NCBI GenBank assembly: GCA_903833275.1
Contig: CAILEP010000020.1
Coordinates: forward strand, 124,001 to 188,000
Length of the DNA stretch: 64,000 bases
Source of the DNA: an uncultured Bdellovibrionales bacterium
Lineage (GTDB): Bacteria; Bdellovibrionota; Bdellovibrionia; Bdellovibrionales; UBA1609
Reading direction: 5' to 3'
Positions 56,675 through 64,000 of the stretch are shown here, in pieces. Under the pieces are notes generated by a model. That model ran no database searches and was not told the DNA's origin. It saw nothing but the letters and a program-made list of their open reading frames with translations. Each line of letters begins with the position of its first letter. The stretch's first letter is position 1. The translations under genes were made by a program, and so were the position numbers.

Positions 56675-57314
56675 TTCGCATTCACATAATTCGAACCTCG
56701 CGCACCACTTTAAGTCGCTCGATCAGCAGTTCGATGCAGCCAAACTCGGGGTTTGGCTATTTCTCGCCACTGAAATCTTGATGTTCGGCGGTTTATTTGT
56801 TGGTTACATAATATTTCATGGTCTCTACCCTGAAATGTTCGCTGAAGGCGCGAAGCACTTAGATTGGCGCTTGGGCGCAACGAATACTTTAGTGCTACTC
56901 TTGAGCTCGTTTACAATGGCCTCTGGGGTTCAATACGCCCAAACCAATCAGAAAAAGAAATGTGTTACGGCTTTGGTCATTACATTTCTGTGCGGCTGTG
57001 CCTTTTTGCTCATCAAGTACTTCGAATACAGTCATAAAATACACGACGGTCTATTGCCCGGTAAGTTCTTCTCGAATCACGAAGCCGAACACGCCAACCT
57101 CGCTATGTATTTCTCGTTTTACTTTTGTATGACGGGGTTGCACGCTTCACACGTGATCGCGGGTATGTGCCTGATCGCATGGGTGGCCGTACGAGCTTCA
57201 AAAGGCCAATTTAACTCTGAGTTTTACACTCCGGTTGAAGGCGTTGGTCTTTTTTGGCATTTGGTCGATTTGATTTGGATCTATTTGTTTCCGTTACTTT
57301 ATCTGGTTGGTTGA
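56661..57314 (+). CDS. coxC: Cytochrome c oxidase subunit III
   Basis: A 217-residue subunit III with five to six membrane helices, beginning after a polar His/Asn-rich tail. Typical stretches are [15 protein letters not shown], with the conserved Glu, and [11 protein letters not shown] near the end with W-H-L-V-D-L-I-W-I. It overlaps coxA by 14 nt. Confidence 0.94.
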   Translation: MSTANSHSHNSNLAHHFKSLDQQFDAAKLGVWLFLATEILMFGGLFVGYIIFHGLYPEMFAEGAKHLDWRLGATNTLVLLLSSFTMASGVQYAQTNQKKKCVTALVITFLCGCAFLLIKYFEYSHKIHDGLLPGKFFSNHEAEHANLAMYFSFYFCMTGLHASHVIAGMCLIAWVAVRASKGQFNSEFYTPVEGVGLFWHLVDLIWIYLFPLLYLVG

Positions 57315-57339
57315 TTTTTAGTAGTTTAAGGAGTTTTTC

Positions 57340-57678
57340 ATGGCACACGGCGATCAAAATCAGGCTCATCACGGTCATCACATAACCCCAATTGCGACTT
57401 ACGCAAAAATCTTGGGGCTTCTAGTGATTTTGACAATCTTAACAGTCGCCGTAGCTCGACCGGTCTCAGGGTTCGATGCCGGCATTTTAAACGCAGGCAT
57501 AGCATTTCTAATTGCTTCGGTGAAGGCCGCCATGGTGCTCGCGATCTTCATGGGCCTTAAGTACGACAAGAAGATTCATCTTGCGATTTTCATATCTGCG
57601 GTATTCTTTCTTATCGTGATGTTTACGTTTAGTGTTCTTGATATTTACACGCGTATTCATGTAGAAAGCACTCTGTAG
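57340..57678 (+). CDS. Cytochrome c oxidase subunit IV family protein
   Basis: A 112-residue protein, His-rich at the N-terminus (G-D-Q-N-Q-A-H-H-G-H-H-I), then three hydrophobic helices. The central K-A-A-M-V-L-A-I-F-M-G-L-K and length match the bacterial COX4 (prokaryotic subunit IV) family. AAGGAG precedes ATG 57340. Confidence 0.9.
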   Translation: MAHGDQNQAHHGHHITPIATYAKILGLLVILTILTVAVARPVSGFDAGILNAGIAFLIASVKAAMVLAIFMGLKYDKKIHLAIFISAVFFLIVMFTFSVLDIYTRIHVESTL

Positions 57679-57713
57679 ACGCCGCCAGTATTGGCTTGCG
57701 TAAGCAGAGGGCT

Positions 57714-58583
57714 ATGAAAGCATATTTAAAACTCACCAAGTTTGGCATCACACTTTTTGTCATGATTAGCGGCCTCGCAGGTTACGCGGTCAGCTTGCCG
57801 CTTGGCATGCGCCCCGACTTTGGCGAGCCACTGTATCTTTTGATCGGGCTTTACTTGGTAAGCGCCGGGAGTTTTGCGATCAATCAAGCCCAAGAGTGGC
57901 AGCTCGACCAGCGTATGCAACGCACACAAGGGCGACCCATCCCAAGTGGCCAATTGAATTCAGCCCAGGCTTATATCATAGGGGCTATACTAGCTCTGGC
58001 TGGCTGCGGATTGTTGCTATTGATCTCTCCGCTTTCGTCGGCACTCGCCCTGCTGACTGTGATTCTTTACAACGGCATCTACACACTTTACTGGAAGAAA
58101 AAATGGGCTTTCGGCGCCGTCCCGGGTGCTATACCCGGCGCGATGCCTGCGCTTATCGGCTATTCGGTCAATTCAACGCATCTTCTGTCACCCGATGCGA
58201 TCTATATGTTTCTGATTATGTTCTTGTGGCAGATGCCGCACTTTTGGGCTCTAGCGGTTCGATTCAAAGACGATTACGCGCGCGGTGGCTTTCCGGTTTT
58301 ACCCGTACAAATTGGTGTCGAGCGTACGCTTTATCACGTTGGCCTCTACACGTTTGCCTACGTTGGTCTCGCACTGGTCGCGCCCCTATTCGTAAGCACC
58401 CACGTGCTATATCTGATTTTTGTTATGCCGTTTGCGCTCAAAGTTTTGTACGAGTTTTTCAAATATTATGGTCACCACGAGCGATGGCTGCCATTTTTTA
58501 TGTGGGTCAACTTCAGCATGCTGGTGTTCATTTGTGTGCCGGTTCTTGATCGTTGGTTCTACTATTTCGTCGGATTGAATTAA
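57714..58583 (+). CDS. ctaB: Protoheme IX farnesyltransferase (heme O synthase)
   Basis: A 289-residue UbiA-family membrane enzyme, taken from ATG 57714 (AGAGG before it). The first Asp-rich site is N-Q-A-Q-E-W-Q-L-D-Q-R-M-Q-R-T-Q-G-R-P, with Glu in place of one usual Asp, and the second is around F-K-D-D-Y-A-R-G-G-F-P. It adds a farnesyl group to heme b, giving heme O for CtaA. Confidence 0.93.
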   Translation: MKAYLKLTKFGITLFVMISGLAGYAVSLPLGMRPDFGEPLYLLIGLYLVSAGSFAINQAQEWQLDQRMQRTQGRPIPSGQLNSAQAYIIGAILALAGCGLLLLISPLSSALALLTVILYNGIYTLYWKKKWAFGAVPGAIPGAMPALIGYSVNSTHLLSPDAIYMFLIMFLWQMPHFWALAVRFKDDYARGGFPVLPVQIGVERTLYHVGLYTFAYVGLALVAPLFVSTHVLYLIFVMPFALKVLYEFFKYYGHHERWLPFFMWVNFSMLVFICVPVLDRWFYYFVGLN

Positions 58584-58584
58584 A

Positions 58585-59556
58585 ATGAGCGCACCGGTTA
58601 GTGCAACCGTAAAGTCGTCGAAGCACGAATCCGAAAAACTATTTTCGCGGTTCTCGTCGGCATTTCAAGTTTCAATTCAATCCACGATATTTCTACGAAT
58701 CTATAAATATTTTTGCATCGGTGTCTTTGGGCTTATTTCGCTCGGGGGCGCCGTTCGCGCTATGAATGCCGGTCTTTCTTGCCCCGATTGGCCACTTTGT
58801 TTTGGCCAAGTGATACCAGATTATCACCCCCAAGTTTATTTCGAGTTTATACATCGTGTGGTGGCGGGCCTCGTTTCGATTTTGGCATTAGCGCTGAATA
58901 TTAAAATTATGTTGTCAAAAGAGGCGACTTCTTCGGTGAAGTGGGTGGCCGGTGGCGCCCTTTTACTTCTTTTTGGCCAAGTGATCATGGGCGGTCTTAC
59001 CGTGCTGCTGCAGTTGCACGACAAGATTGTGGCGGGCCATTTGGCTCTCGGCACAGGGTTTTTTGCGCTTTCGTTGTGGGTGTATCTTTCTGTTGAGTAT
59101 AGCCGAAGCTACCCAGGGTCGGCCGCTACGGCGCAGGGGCGCCCGGCCGCGACACTCATATTGGCCAGCGTTTACGCTCAAATTCTCTTGGGCGGATTAG
59201 TCGCCTCGAACTACGCCGCTCTGGTCTGCACCGAGTTTCCGCTCTGTCATGGCGAGTTTATACCCACGTTTCACGGTATTATCGGCCTACATGTCATTCA
59301 TCGTTTGGGGGCCTACACGCTAGCAATTATCATTACTAGCGCCGTAGTTTCGATTTTAAGAAAAAATTCGTGTGTCGAATTTAAGAAGTGGGCCAAGGTT
59401 ATTTTAGCTTTAGTATTTGTACAAATCGGTATTGGTATCGCCAATGTGCTTTTTTTGACTCCACCGTTGATCACAGTTTTACATCTCGCCACGGGCACGT
59501 TGCTTTTAGCCGTTTCGATTCGATTGCTTCGTCTTAGTACTTTTCTTCGATATTGA
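58585..59556 (+). CDS. ctaA: Heme A synthase (COX15/CtaA)
   Basis: A 323-residue membrane protein of the CtaA/COX15 family. Four conserved His-containing helices are seen: F-I-H-R-V-V-A-G, K-I-V-A-G-H-L-A-L, F-H-G-I-I-G-L-H-V-I-H-R and T-V-L-H-L-A-T-G. Two Cys-bearing loops (L-S-C-P-D-W-P-L-C-F-G and V-C-T-E-F-P-L-C-H-G) fit the type with periplasmic disulfides. Starts 1 bp after ctaB; its last 23 nt overlap the convergent dipeptidase gene. Confidence 0.94.
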   Translation: MSAPVSATVKSSKHESEKLFSRFSSAFQVSIQSTIFLRIYKYFCIGVFGLISLGGAVRAMNAGLSCPDWPLCFGQVIPDYHPQVYFEFIHRVVAGLVSILALALNIKIMLSKEATSSVKWVAGGALLLLFGQVIMGGLTVLLQLHDKIVAGHLALGTGFFALSLWVYLSVEYSRSYPGSAATAQGRPAATLILASVYAQILLGGLVASNYAALVCTEFPLCHGEFIPTFHGIIGLHVIHRLGAYTLAIIITSAVVSILRKNSCVEFKKWAKVILALVFVQIGIGIANVLFLTPPLITVLHLATGTLLLAVSIRLLRLSTFLRY

Positions 59557-60295
59557 AATCGAAATAGATATTCGGGTAGGGCTCGTCATTAAGAGTGAAG
59601 TGCCACCACTCTTTTTCATAATTCTTAAACCCATGCTTTTCCATTAATGACTTAAGTCGGTCGCGGTTTTCGCGAGCGACCCCAATCACAGAGGGGTCGG
59701 CAGTTGCAGATCGCGGGCTAAAAAAATCATAAGGCGTGCCCATATCGAGAGGGGCATTTTCATTTTTTAGGTTCACCAAAGTCAGGTCGACTGTCGAGCC
59801 GCGAGTGTGCCCCGAACGAGAAGCTACATAGCCGAGCTCAAATACTTTGCTTTTGTCGACATTGGGGTAGAATTCGGCTTTGGTCTTTTGATCATTTGGG
59901 TTTTTCGACCACGCAATAAAATCATCCACGGCCTTTTGGGGCCGGTAGCAATCATAGACGCGCAATGAGAGCCCGTCTTTTTCGAGCTCTTGTTGCACCC
60001 GCAAAAGCCCGAAAGCCGCTTCGCGGGTCAGGTAGCAAGTGGCGCTTTTGTAGCCTGCGATGGGCCGTCCAACGAAATTGTTAAAACCGAAGTAGCGCAT
60101 TTCGGTTTGAATAGTCGGTGATACTTTTTTAACCGAAACAAAGTGTGACGAATCGGCCGAAACAATAGTGTCTTTGGTGATTCGGCTCGAACAAGAAACA
60201 CTGAAGCTAAGCGCAAGGGCCAGAGGCGCCAGAAGGTTGATTCCCGAAAACGTTTTATTCAACCTGGCCGGTAGAGCGAAAAAACGGGACATCAC
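59534..60295 (-). CDS. D-alanyl-D-alanine dipeptidase-like lipoprotein (VanX/DdpX)
   Basis: A 253-residue protein with a lipoprotein-like signal ending F-S-V-S-C. The zinc-dipeptidase motifs are S-G-H-T-R-G-S-T-V-D (His and Asp ligands) and E-K-E-W-W-H-F (catalytic Glu, His ligand), as in VanX/DdpX. It cleaves D-Ala-D-Ala or related dipeptides in the periplasm, probably for cell-wall recycling or prey-wall breakdown (inferred). Its start overlaps the stop of maiA by 4 nt, so it is in the same transcript. The family is known both for resistance and recycling; no van genes are nearby. Confidence 0.9.
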   Translation of the reverse strand: MMSRFFALPARLNKTFSGINLLAPLALALSFSVSCSSRITKDTIVSADSSHFVSVKKVSPTIQTEMRYFGFNNFVGRPIAGYKSATCYLTREAAFGLLRVQQELEKDGLSLRVYDCYRPQKAVDDFIAWSKNPNDQKTKAEFYPNVDKSKVFELGYVASRSGHTRGSTVDLTLVNLKNENAPLDMGTPYDFFSPRSATADPSVIGVARENRDRLKSLMEKHGFKNYEKEWWHFTLNDEPYPNIYFDFNIEEKY

Positions 60296-60948
60296 TGTGC
60301 CTGAAAGTCAGGTTGGCGAGAGGGTTCTGCCAACTGAAACGCGTCCAAGCTCTTTGTGTGCTCTTCAATTCTCAAAATTGTCGGATAGGGGGTTAAATCA
60401 AGCGAAAAGCGTCGGGCACTGAACAGCTGGGGTATCAAGAAACAGTCGGCGGCGGTGACCTGGTCACCAAGGCAATAGTCGCCAGAAGATTTTTTCAAAA
60501 TCTCTTCGAGACTTCCGAGGCCACGGGCAATCCAGTGTTGAATCCATTTAGTTTTCTGTTCAGCTTTTAACCCATAATTTTTTTCAAGTTCATTTAATAC
60601 AGCGGTATTTTGAAGAGGCTGAATGCCGCTGTTTACAATCTCACATATCTGAATGGTCAGCGCGCGGTCGTATGCAATTGATGGCAGAAGGCGTGGTTCG
60701 GGAGCCAGTTGATCAAGATAATCGATGATGGCCATAGACTGTGAAATGGGTTGATTATTATGAATCAAACAGGGCACCTGTGATTGTGGGTTCAGGCGCT
60801 TGTATTCGTCAGAGTATTGCTCGCCGCCATTTTTTACCAAGTGGACGGCTCTGTATTCAAATTTAAGATGCTTCAGGTTGAGCGCGATACGAACGCGATG
60901 CGAGGCTGAACTGCGAAAATAGCTATAGAGAATTAAGCCTGAAGACAT
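60292..60948 (-). CDS. maiA: Maleylacetoacetate isomerase (zeta-class GST)
   Basis: A 218-residue zeta-class GST, taken from ATG 60948 with AAAGGGGTGAGT upstream. The signature S-Y-F-R-S-S-A-S-H-R-V-R-I-A-L-N is that of maleylacetoacetate isomerase (S-S-x-x-x-R-V-R-I-A). N-P-Q-S-Q-V-P-C-L and Q-S-M-A-I-I-D-Y-L follow. It isomerises maleylacetoacetate to fumarylacetoacetate in tyrosine breakdown. The hydrolase for the product is the divergent gene. Confidence 0.93.
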   Translation of the reverse strand: MSSGLILYSYFRSSASHRVRIALNLKHLKFEYRAVHLVKNGGEQYSDEYKRLNPQSQVPCLIHNNQPISQSMAIIDYLDQLAPEPRLLPSIAYDRALTIQICEIVNSGIQPLQNTAVLNELEKNYGLKAEQKTKWIQHWIARGLGSLEEILKKSSGDYCLGDQVTAADCFLIPQLFSARRFSLDLTPYPTILRIEEHTKSLDAFQLAEPSRQPDFQAQ

Positions 60949-61030
60949 ACTCACCCCTTTGACGTTCGCGTTTGTACCGAGATAATCATCACGCATTATT
61001 GTTTTTGTGTCTAGGCTCCTGCGGCCTTTA

Positions 61031-61049
61031 AATTGCCTCGGCGGCAATT
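61031..61049. promoter_or_regulatory. Perfect 7-5-7 inverted repeat between maiA and fahA
   Basis: AATTGCC (61031-61037), 5-nt spacer, GGCAATT (61043-61049). It lies in the 121-bp divergent region, 20 bp before the fahA start, as expected for an operator controlling the tyrosine-catabolic genes. The regulator is not in the window. Confidence 0.5.
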
Positions 61050-61069
61050 ACAGTGTAGATCAGATAGAT

Positions 61070-62050
61070 ATGAAGCTTGCGACCCTTAAATCGAAGAATG
61101 AAAGAGATGGCCGTTTAATCGTTGTGTCAAACGACAACAGGCGCGCACTGGCGGCGACCGATGTCGCTCGCAATTTGCGAGAGGCTGTCGAGAACTGGTC
61201 GGTGGCTAAGCCAAAGCTTTTAGAGCTGGCGCGCAAAATTGAAGAGGCGGGCGTGACGGGCGCGATCGAATTGAAGCTTGGTGATCTGCATTCGCCGATG
61301 CCGCGAAGTTTTCAGTGGGTTGATGGCTCAGCATTTCTGCACCACGTGAAGCTCGTTCGACAGGCGCGCAAGGCCCCAATGCCTGAGAATCTCTATACAA
61401 CTCCGCTTATGTATCAGGGTGGCAGCGATATATTTTTAGCGCCGACCGATACAATACCTCAAGTTGATTTTGCTCACGGCACTGATTTTGAGGGCGAAGT
61501 TGCAGTCGTGACAGATGACGTGCCTATGGGCGTTTCGCCCGAGCGTGCGCTTGAACATATTATCTTAATTATGCTTGTTAATGATGTGTCACTTCGCGGG
61601 TTGATCCCTGAAGAGCTCGCGATGGGCTTTGGGTTTCTGCAGAGCAAACCGTCTTCGGCTTTTTCGCCGTTCGCGGTGACGCCTGACGCATTAGGCGAGG
61701 CGTGGAGTGGCGGGCGCGTGCACTTACCATTGCTGGTTAAATTCAACGGCGAATTTTTTGGTCGCGCCAATGCGAGTGAGATGCATTTTAATTTTGGACA
61801 GCTCATCGCACACGCCGCAAGAACGCGAGCCCTCTCAGCAGGGACAATCGTTGGCAGCGGCACCGTTTCGAACGAAGACACCACGGTCGGTTCGAGTTGT
61901 TTGGCGGAGAAAAGAATGATCGAGCAAATTCGCGACGGTAAAATGACCACAAGTTTTATGAAAGTGGGCGACCGGGTTGAAATTCAAATGCTCGATAAAA
62001 AGGGCAATGATCTTTTTGGCAAAATTGATCAAACGGTTGCGAAAGCTTAG
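61070..62050 (+). CDS. fahA: Fumarylacetoacetate hydrolase family protein
   Basis: A 326-residue protein, taken from ATG 61070; the frame is open upstream but the N-terminus M-K-L-A-T-L-K matches the family. Conserved: F-H-H-like V-D-G-S-A-F-L-H-H-V, the metal-binding D-F-E-G-E-V-A-V-V-T-D-D, I-V-G-S-G-T-V-S-N-E-D and F-M-K-V-G-D-R-V-E-I. With maiA it completes the last two steps of tyrosine degradation, releasing fumarate and acetoacetate. Homogentisate dioxygenase and HPPD are not seen. Confidence 0.92.
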   Translation: MKLATLKSKNERDGRLIVVSNDNRRALAATDVARNLREAVENWSVAKPKLLELARKIEEAGVTGAIELKLGDLHSPMPRSFQWVDGSAFLHHVKLVRQARKAPMPENLYTTPLMYQGGSDIFLAPTDTIPQVDFAHGTDFEGEVAVVTDDVPMGVSPERALEHIILIMLVNDVSLRGLIPEELAMGFGFLQSKPSSAFSPFAVTPDALGEAWSGGRVHLPLLVKFNGEFFGRANASEMHFNFGQLIAHAARTRALSAGTIVGSGTVSNEDTTVGSSCLAEKRMIEQIRDGKMTTSFMKVGDRVEIQMLDKKGNDLFGKIDQTVAKA

Positions 62051-62135
62051 CCGCGAGGGTGCCCCAACTAGACCAACGTCGGCTCGGGCCATTCGCCGAC
62101 TTCAAGACGCGGCAATCCATGAGTATGCTAAGAGT

Positions 62136-63434
62136 GTGAGATTTATATACATATCATTATCGGCAGTCGCTCTTTTGGGTTGTTCTGACTTTCGAAGCCA
62201 ATTCGAAAAAGTAGACCCGCCAGAAGTGCCCGTAATAGATTCACCCAGGCGAGCGAGACCAGTTTGTTATACAAAGCAAAGTGACAACGAAATAGATTTT
62301 TTGGAAGAGCGCTCGCTAGATAAGTCGGCGCATGATTACGTAACGCCGACTGAAAAAGTCAGTGTCTCGGAGTGGCCACCGATTGATGATGATCTTGATT
62401 TCGAAAATTTAGATTTAGCTATCGATCGCCAACTTCAACATTTTGCGAAACATCCCCCCACCGGCACCATTCAGCTTGGCGAGGATGTCTACCCACTCAA
62501 TTGGGCAATTAAGAGCCTTGAACAAATTAAGAAAATGGTCGACGGCACTCGCCATTGTATTGCCAGCGGCAATCGCGACCAGTGTCTGGCGGCCTATGGG
62601 CAAGAGTTAAAAGCAAAATATGCGATGTATCAGCCGAAGCTAGGCCCCTCAGACCCGAGGTACGGGCAAAAAGAAACGGCTTTGTTCACCGGCTATTATA
62701 CTCCGCTTATTCACACAACGACGGCACAATCTGGCAAGTTCAGCCATCCGGTCTATGGCCTGCCGTCGACAAACCGAGATCGCACTGTCGGCCGAGTGCA
62801 AATTGATTTTGAGAATAGACTGGCGGGCAAAGGTCTTGAGTTGTATTACGGGGCCGATATTTTCGAACTATACATTGCCCACATTCAGGGCAGTGCCCAC
62901 GTTGTCATCGACGGTGACAAAAGTGCTGGTCATTTTTTAAATTACGCAGGCACCAACGCACAACACTTTCAGTTTATTTCGCACTACATGGTAGAAAAGG
63001 GCTATATTAAAAATGATTCGATAGCAGCCCAAAGAGAATTTTTAGAAGCGCACCCTTCGATGCAAAAAGAAATTTACCAAAATTGCCCGTCGTATGTTTA
63101 CTTTAAGGCCACTAGGTCGCCACCAACGGGCAGTATCGGCGTGCCCGTCACCGAAAATCGTTCTATTGCGACAGACTCAAAATATTATGGTTTTAAGGGC
63201 CTCGTTAGTTTTATTTCGACCACGCGCCCAGAAGAAAACCAAAATTCAAACCAATCTTGTGATCAAGTTAAGTTTCGACCGTTTTCGCGATTTTACCTCA
63301 ATCAAGACACCGGCGGGGCCATTCGCGGCAAAGCCCGCGCCGACCTCTTTTTTGGCGAGGGGGACTATGCTGAGCTCGCCGCCTCGAACGAAGTTGAAAA
63401 AGGCAATATTTACTTTCTAATGCTGAAGCGCTAG
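62136..63434 (+). CDS. mltA: Membrane-bound lytic murein transglycosylase A
   Basis: A 432-residue lipoprotein; the signal ends V-A-L-L-G-C. The start is chosen as GTG 62136; the frame is open to 61977 but the N-terminus there is not signal-like. The MltA domain shows F-T-G-Y-Y-T-P-L-I, and the 3D domain at the C-terminus shows Q-D-T-G-G-A-I-R-G-K-A-R-A-D-L-F-F-G with its conserved aspartates. It cleaves glycan strands with 1,6-anhydro ends, acting from the outer membrane. Confidence 0.9.
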   Translation: MRFIYISLSAVALLGCSDFRSQFEKVDPPEVPVIDSPRRARPVCYTKQSDNEIDFLEERSLDKSAHDYVTPTEKVSVSEWPPIDDDLDFENLDLAIDRQLQHFAKHPPTGTIQLGEDVYPLNWAIKSLEQIKKMVDGTRHCIASGNRDQCLAAYGQELKAKYAMYQPKLGPSDPRYGQKETALFTGYYTPLIHTTTAQSGKFSHPVYGLPSTNRDRTVGRVQIDFENRLAGKGLELYYGADIFELYIAHIQGSAHVVIDGDKSAGHFLNYAGTNAQHFQFISHYMVEKGYIKNDSIAAQREFLEAHPSMQKEIYQNCPSYVYFKATRSPPTGSIGVPVTENRSIATDSKYYGFKGLVSFISTTRPEENQNSNQSCDQVKFRPFSRFYLNQDTGGAIRGKARADLFFGEGDYAELAASNEVEKGNIYFLMLKR

Positions 63435-63444
63435 GCTGCCTTAA

Positions 63445-64000
63445 ATGAAAATACTAGTTCTTGCCTCGGGCGCTGGTTCGACACTTAAGAATACGTTGGG
63501 CTATCAAATAGAAAATAAACCGAAGTGGTCAATTGCAGGCCTGGTGACCGACAACCCTAAAGCCTTAGCGTTGGATGTGGCCCGCCTAGCAAAGATACCC
63601 GCAATTATCGTAAGCCAAAAGGATTTTAGTAGTTTTACGTCTTGGGGCAATGCTCTTGCTGGCGCAATCGAAAATTTTCAACCGGACCTTATCTTTCTAA
63701 TGGGTTTTTTGAAAAAAATAGATTCAGCTACCGTTGATAAGTTTAAGAATAAAATGGTGAACACGCACCCGAGTTTACTGCCGAAATTCGGAGGGCAGGG
63801 GATGTACGGCCGAAAAGTTCACGACGCCGTATTGGCGGCTCGCGAAAAATCCACCGGAGTTTCGATTCATTTCGTAACAGATGACTATGATACGGGGCCG
63901 GTTTTGGCGCAGGCTGAAATTGAAGTGGCTGACGGCGAGTCAGCTGCTGAACTTGAATCTCGCGTGAAGGCCCTTGAGCAAAGGGTCATTATTGAATTTT
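63445..64000 (+). CDS. purN: Phosphoribosylglycinamide formyltransferase, partial
   Basis: The frame is open from ATG 63445 to the window end, giving 185 residues. It matches GART: K-I-L-V-L-A-S-G-A-G-S-T-L-K-N, V-N-T-H-P-S-L-L-P-K-F (His of the active site), and S-T-G-V-S-I-H-F-V-T-D-D-Y-D-T-G-P-V-L (catalytic Asp). It transfers a formyl group from formyl-THF in purine synthesis. Usual length is near 200, so only the end is missing. Confidence 0.93.
   Translation, partial: MKILVLASGAGSTLKNTLGYQIENKPKWSIAGLVTDNPKALALDVARLAKIPAIIVSQKDFSSFTSWGNALAGAIENFQPDLIFLMGFLKKIDSATVDKFKNKMVNTHPSLLPKFGGQGMYGRKVHDAVLAAREKSTGVSIHFVTDDYDTGPVLAQAEIEVADGESAAELESRVKALEQRVIIEF

Noticed and set aside
57896-58549. 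217-codon frame inside ctaB on the same strand
   Set aside because: It is a shadow of ctaB in another frame, with many Arg/Cys and no hydrophobic pattern.

Overview
The window reads as one contiguous stretch of chromosome from a Gram-negative, aerobic bacterium, most probably a member of the Bdellovibrionota (Bdellovibrio-like). This is inferred from the many outer-membrane lipoproteins (one with an F-F-Q-N-C lipobox, a form I associate with Bdellovibrio), the many secreted proteins without recognisable families, and the gene mix. Base composition looks even. I see no rRNA, tRNA, CRISPR array, insertion sequence or prophage, so this is mostly ordinary chromosomal content with a few unusual proteins.

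Layout. 1-3.6 kb: a secreted coiled-coil protein, a small membrane protein, and the xseA-xseB-ispA operon. 3.7-12.4 kb: a large secreted Cys-rich protein, a patatin-like lipoprotein that has lost its catalytic residues, an M24 aminopeptidase, a HAD phosphatase, a small GNAT-like protein and glpD. 12.4-17.6 kb: mreB followed by a sigma-region-4-like protein, a membrane anti-sigma-like protein, a histidine kinase and a membrane protein. 17.7-23.5 kb: an LpoB-like lipoprotein with a COG3014-like partner, a PhaR-type regulator, a degenerate pseudopilin-like protein, a TPR lipoprotein and a LolB-like lipoprotein. 23.6-28.2 kb: the PrkA(YeaG)-YeaH-SpoVR operon.

28.2-34.8 kb: a zinc-ribbon membrane protein, a 0.44 kb non-coding stretch with an inverted repeat and a promoter, an RCC1-repeat lipoprotein, a GST, a cyclic-nucleotide-gated K+ channel-like protein, an MFS transporter and an acyltransferase-like protein. 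34.8-41.8 kb: two divergent operons for kynurenine catabolism (kynU-kmo against 2-aminomuconate semialdehyde dehydrogenase, RidA-type deaminase, 3-hydroxyanthranilate dioxygenase, ACMSD and an SDR), with start codons only 31 bp apart. Together these convert kynurenine to anthranilate or 3-hydroxyanthranilate and on to 2-aminomuconate and oxalocrotonate; tryptophan dioxygenase and formamidase are not in the window.

41.8-52.5 kb: a GcvH-like protein without the lipoyl lysine and with a polyacidic tail, glnB-glnA, trmL, a secreted phospholipase-D-like protein, secA and several lipoproteins or secreted proteins. 52.6-59.6 kb: a full caa3-type cytochrome c oxidase operon (cytochrome c, SCO, subunits II, I, III, IV, heme O and heme A synthases), whose subunit I carries the subtype-A2 Y-S-H-P signature in place of the usual glutamate. 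59.5-64 kb: a D,D-dipeptidase-like lipoprotein with maleylacetoacetate isomerase, a divergent fumarylacetoacetate hydrolase with a perfect inverted repeat in the shared promoter region, MltA, and the start of purN.

The best candidates for something undescribed are the catalytically dead patatin-like lipoprotein, the non-lipoylatable GcvH-like acidic protein, and the mreB-linked sigma/anti-sigma-like pair. I see no obvious multi-gene defence or biosynthetic system.
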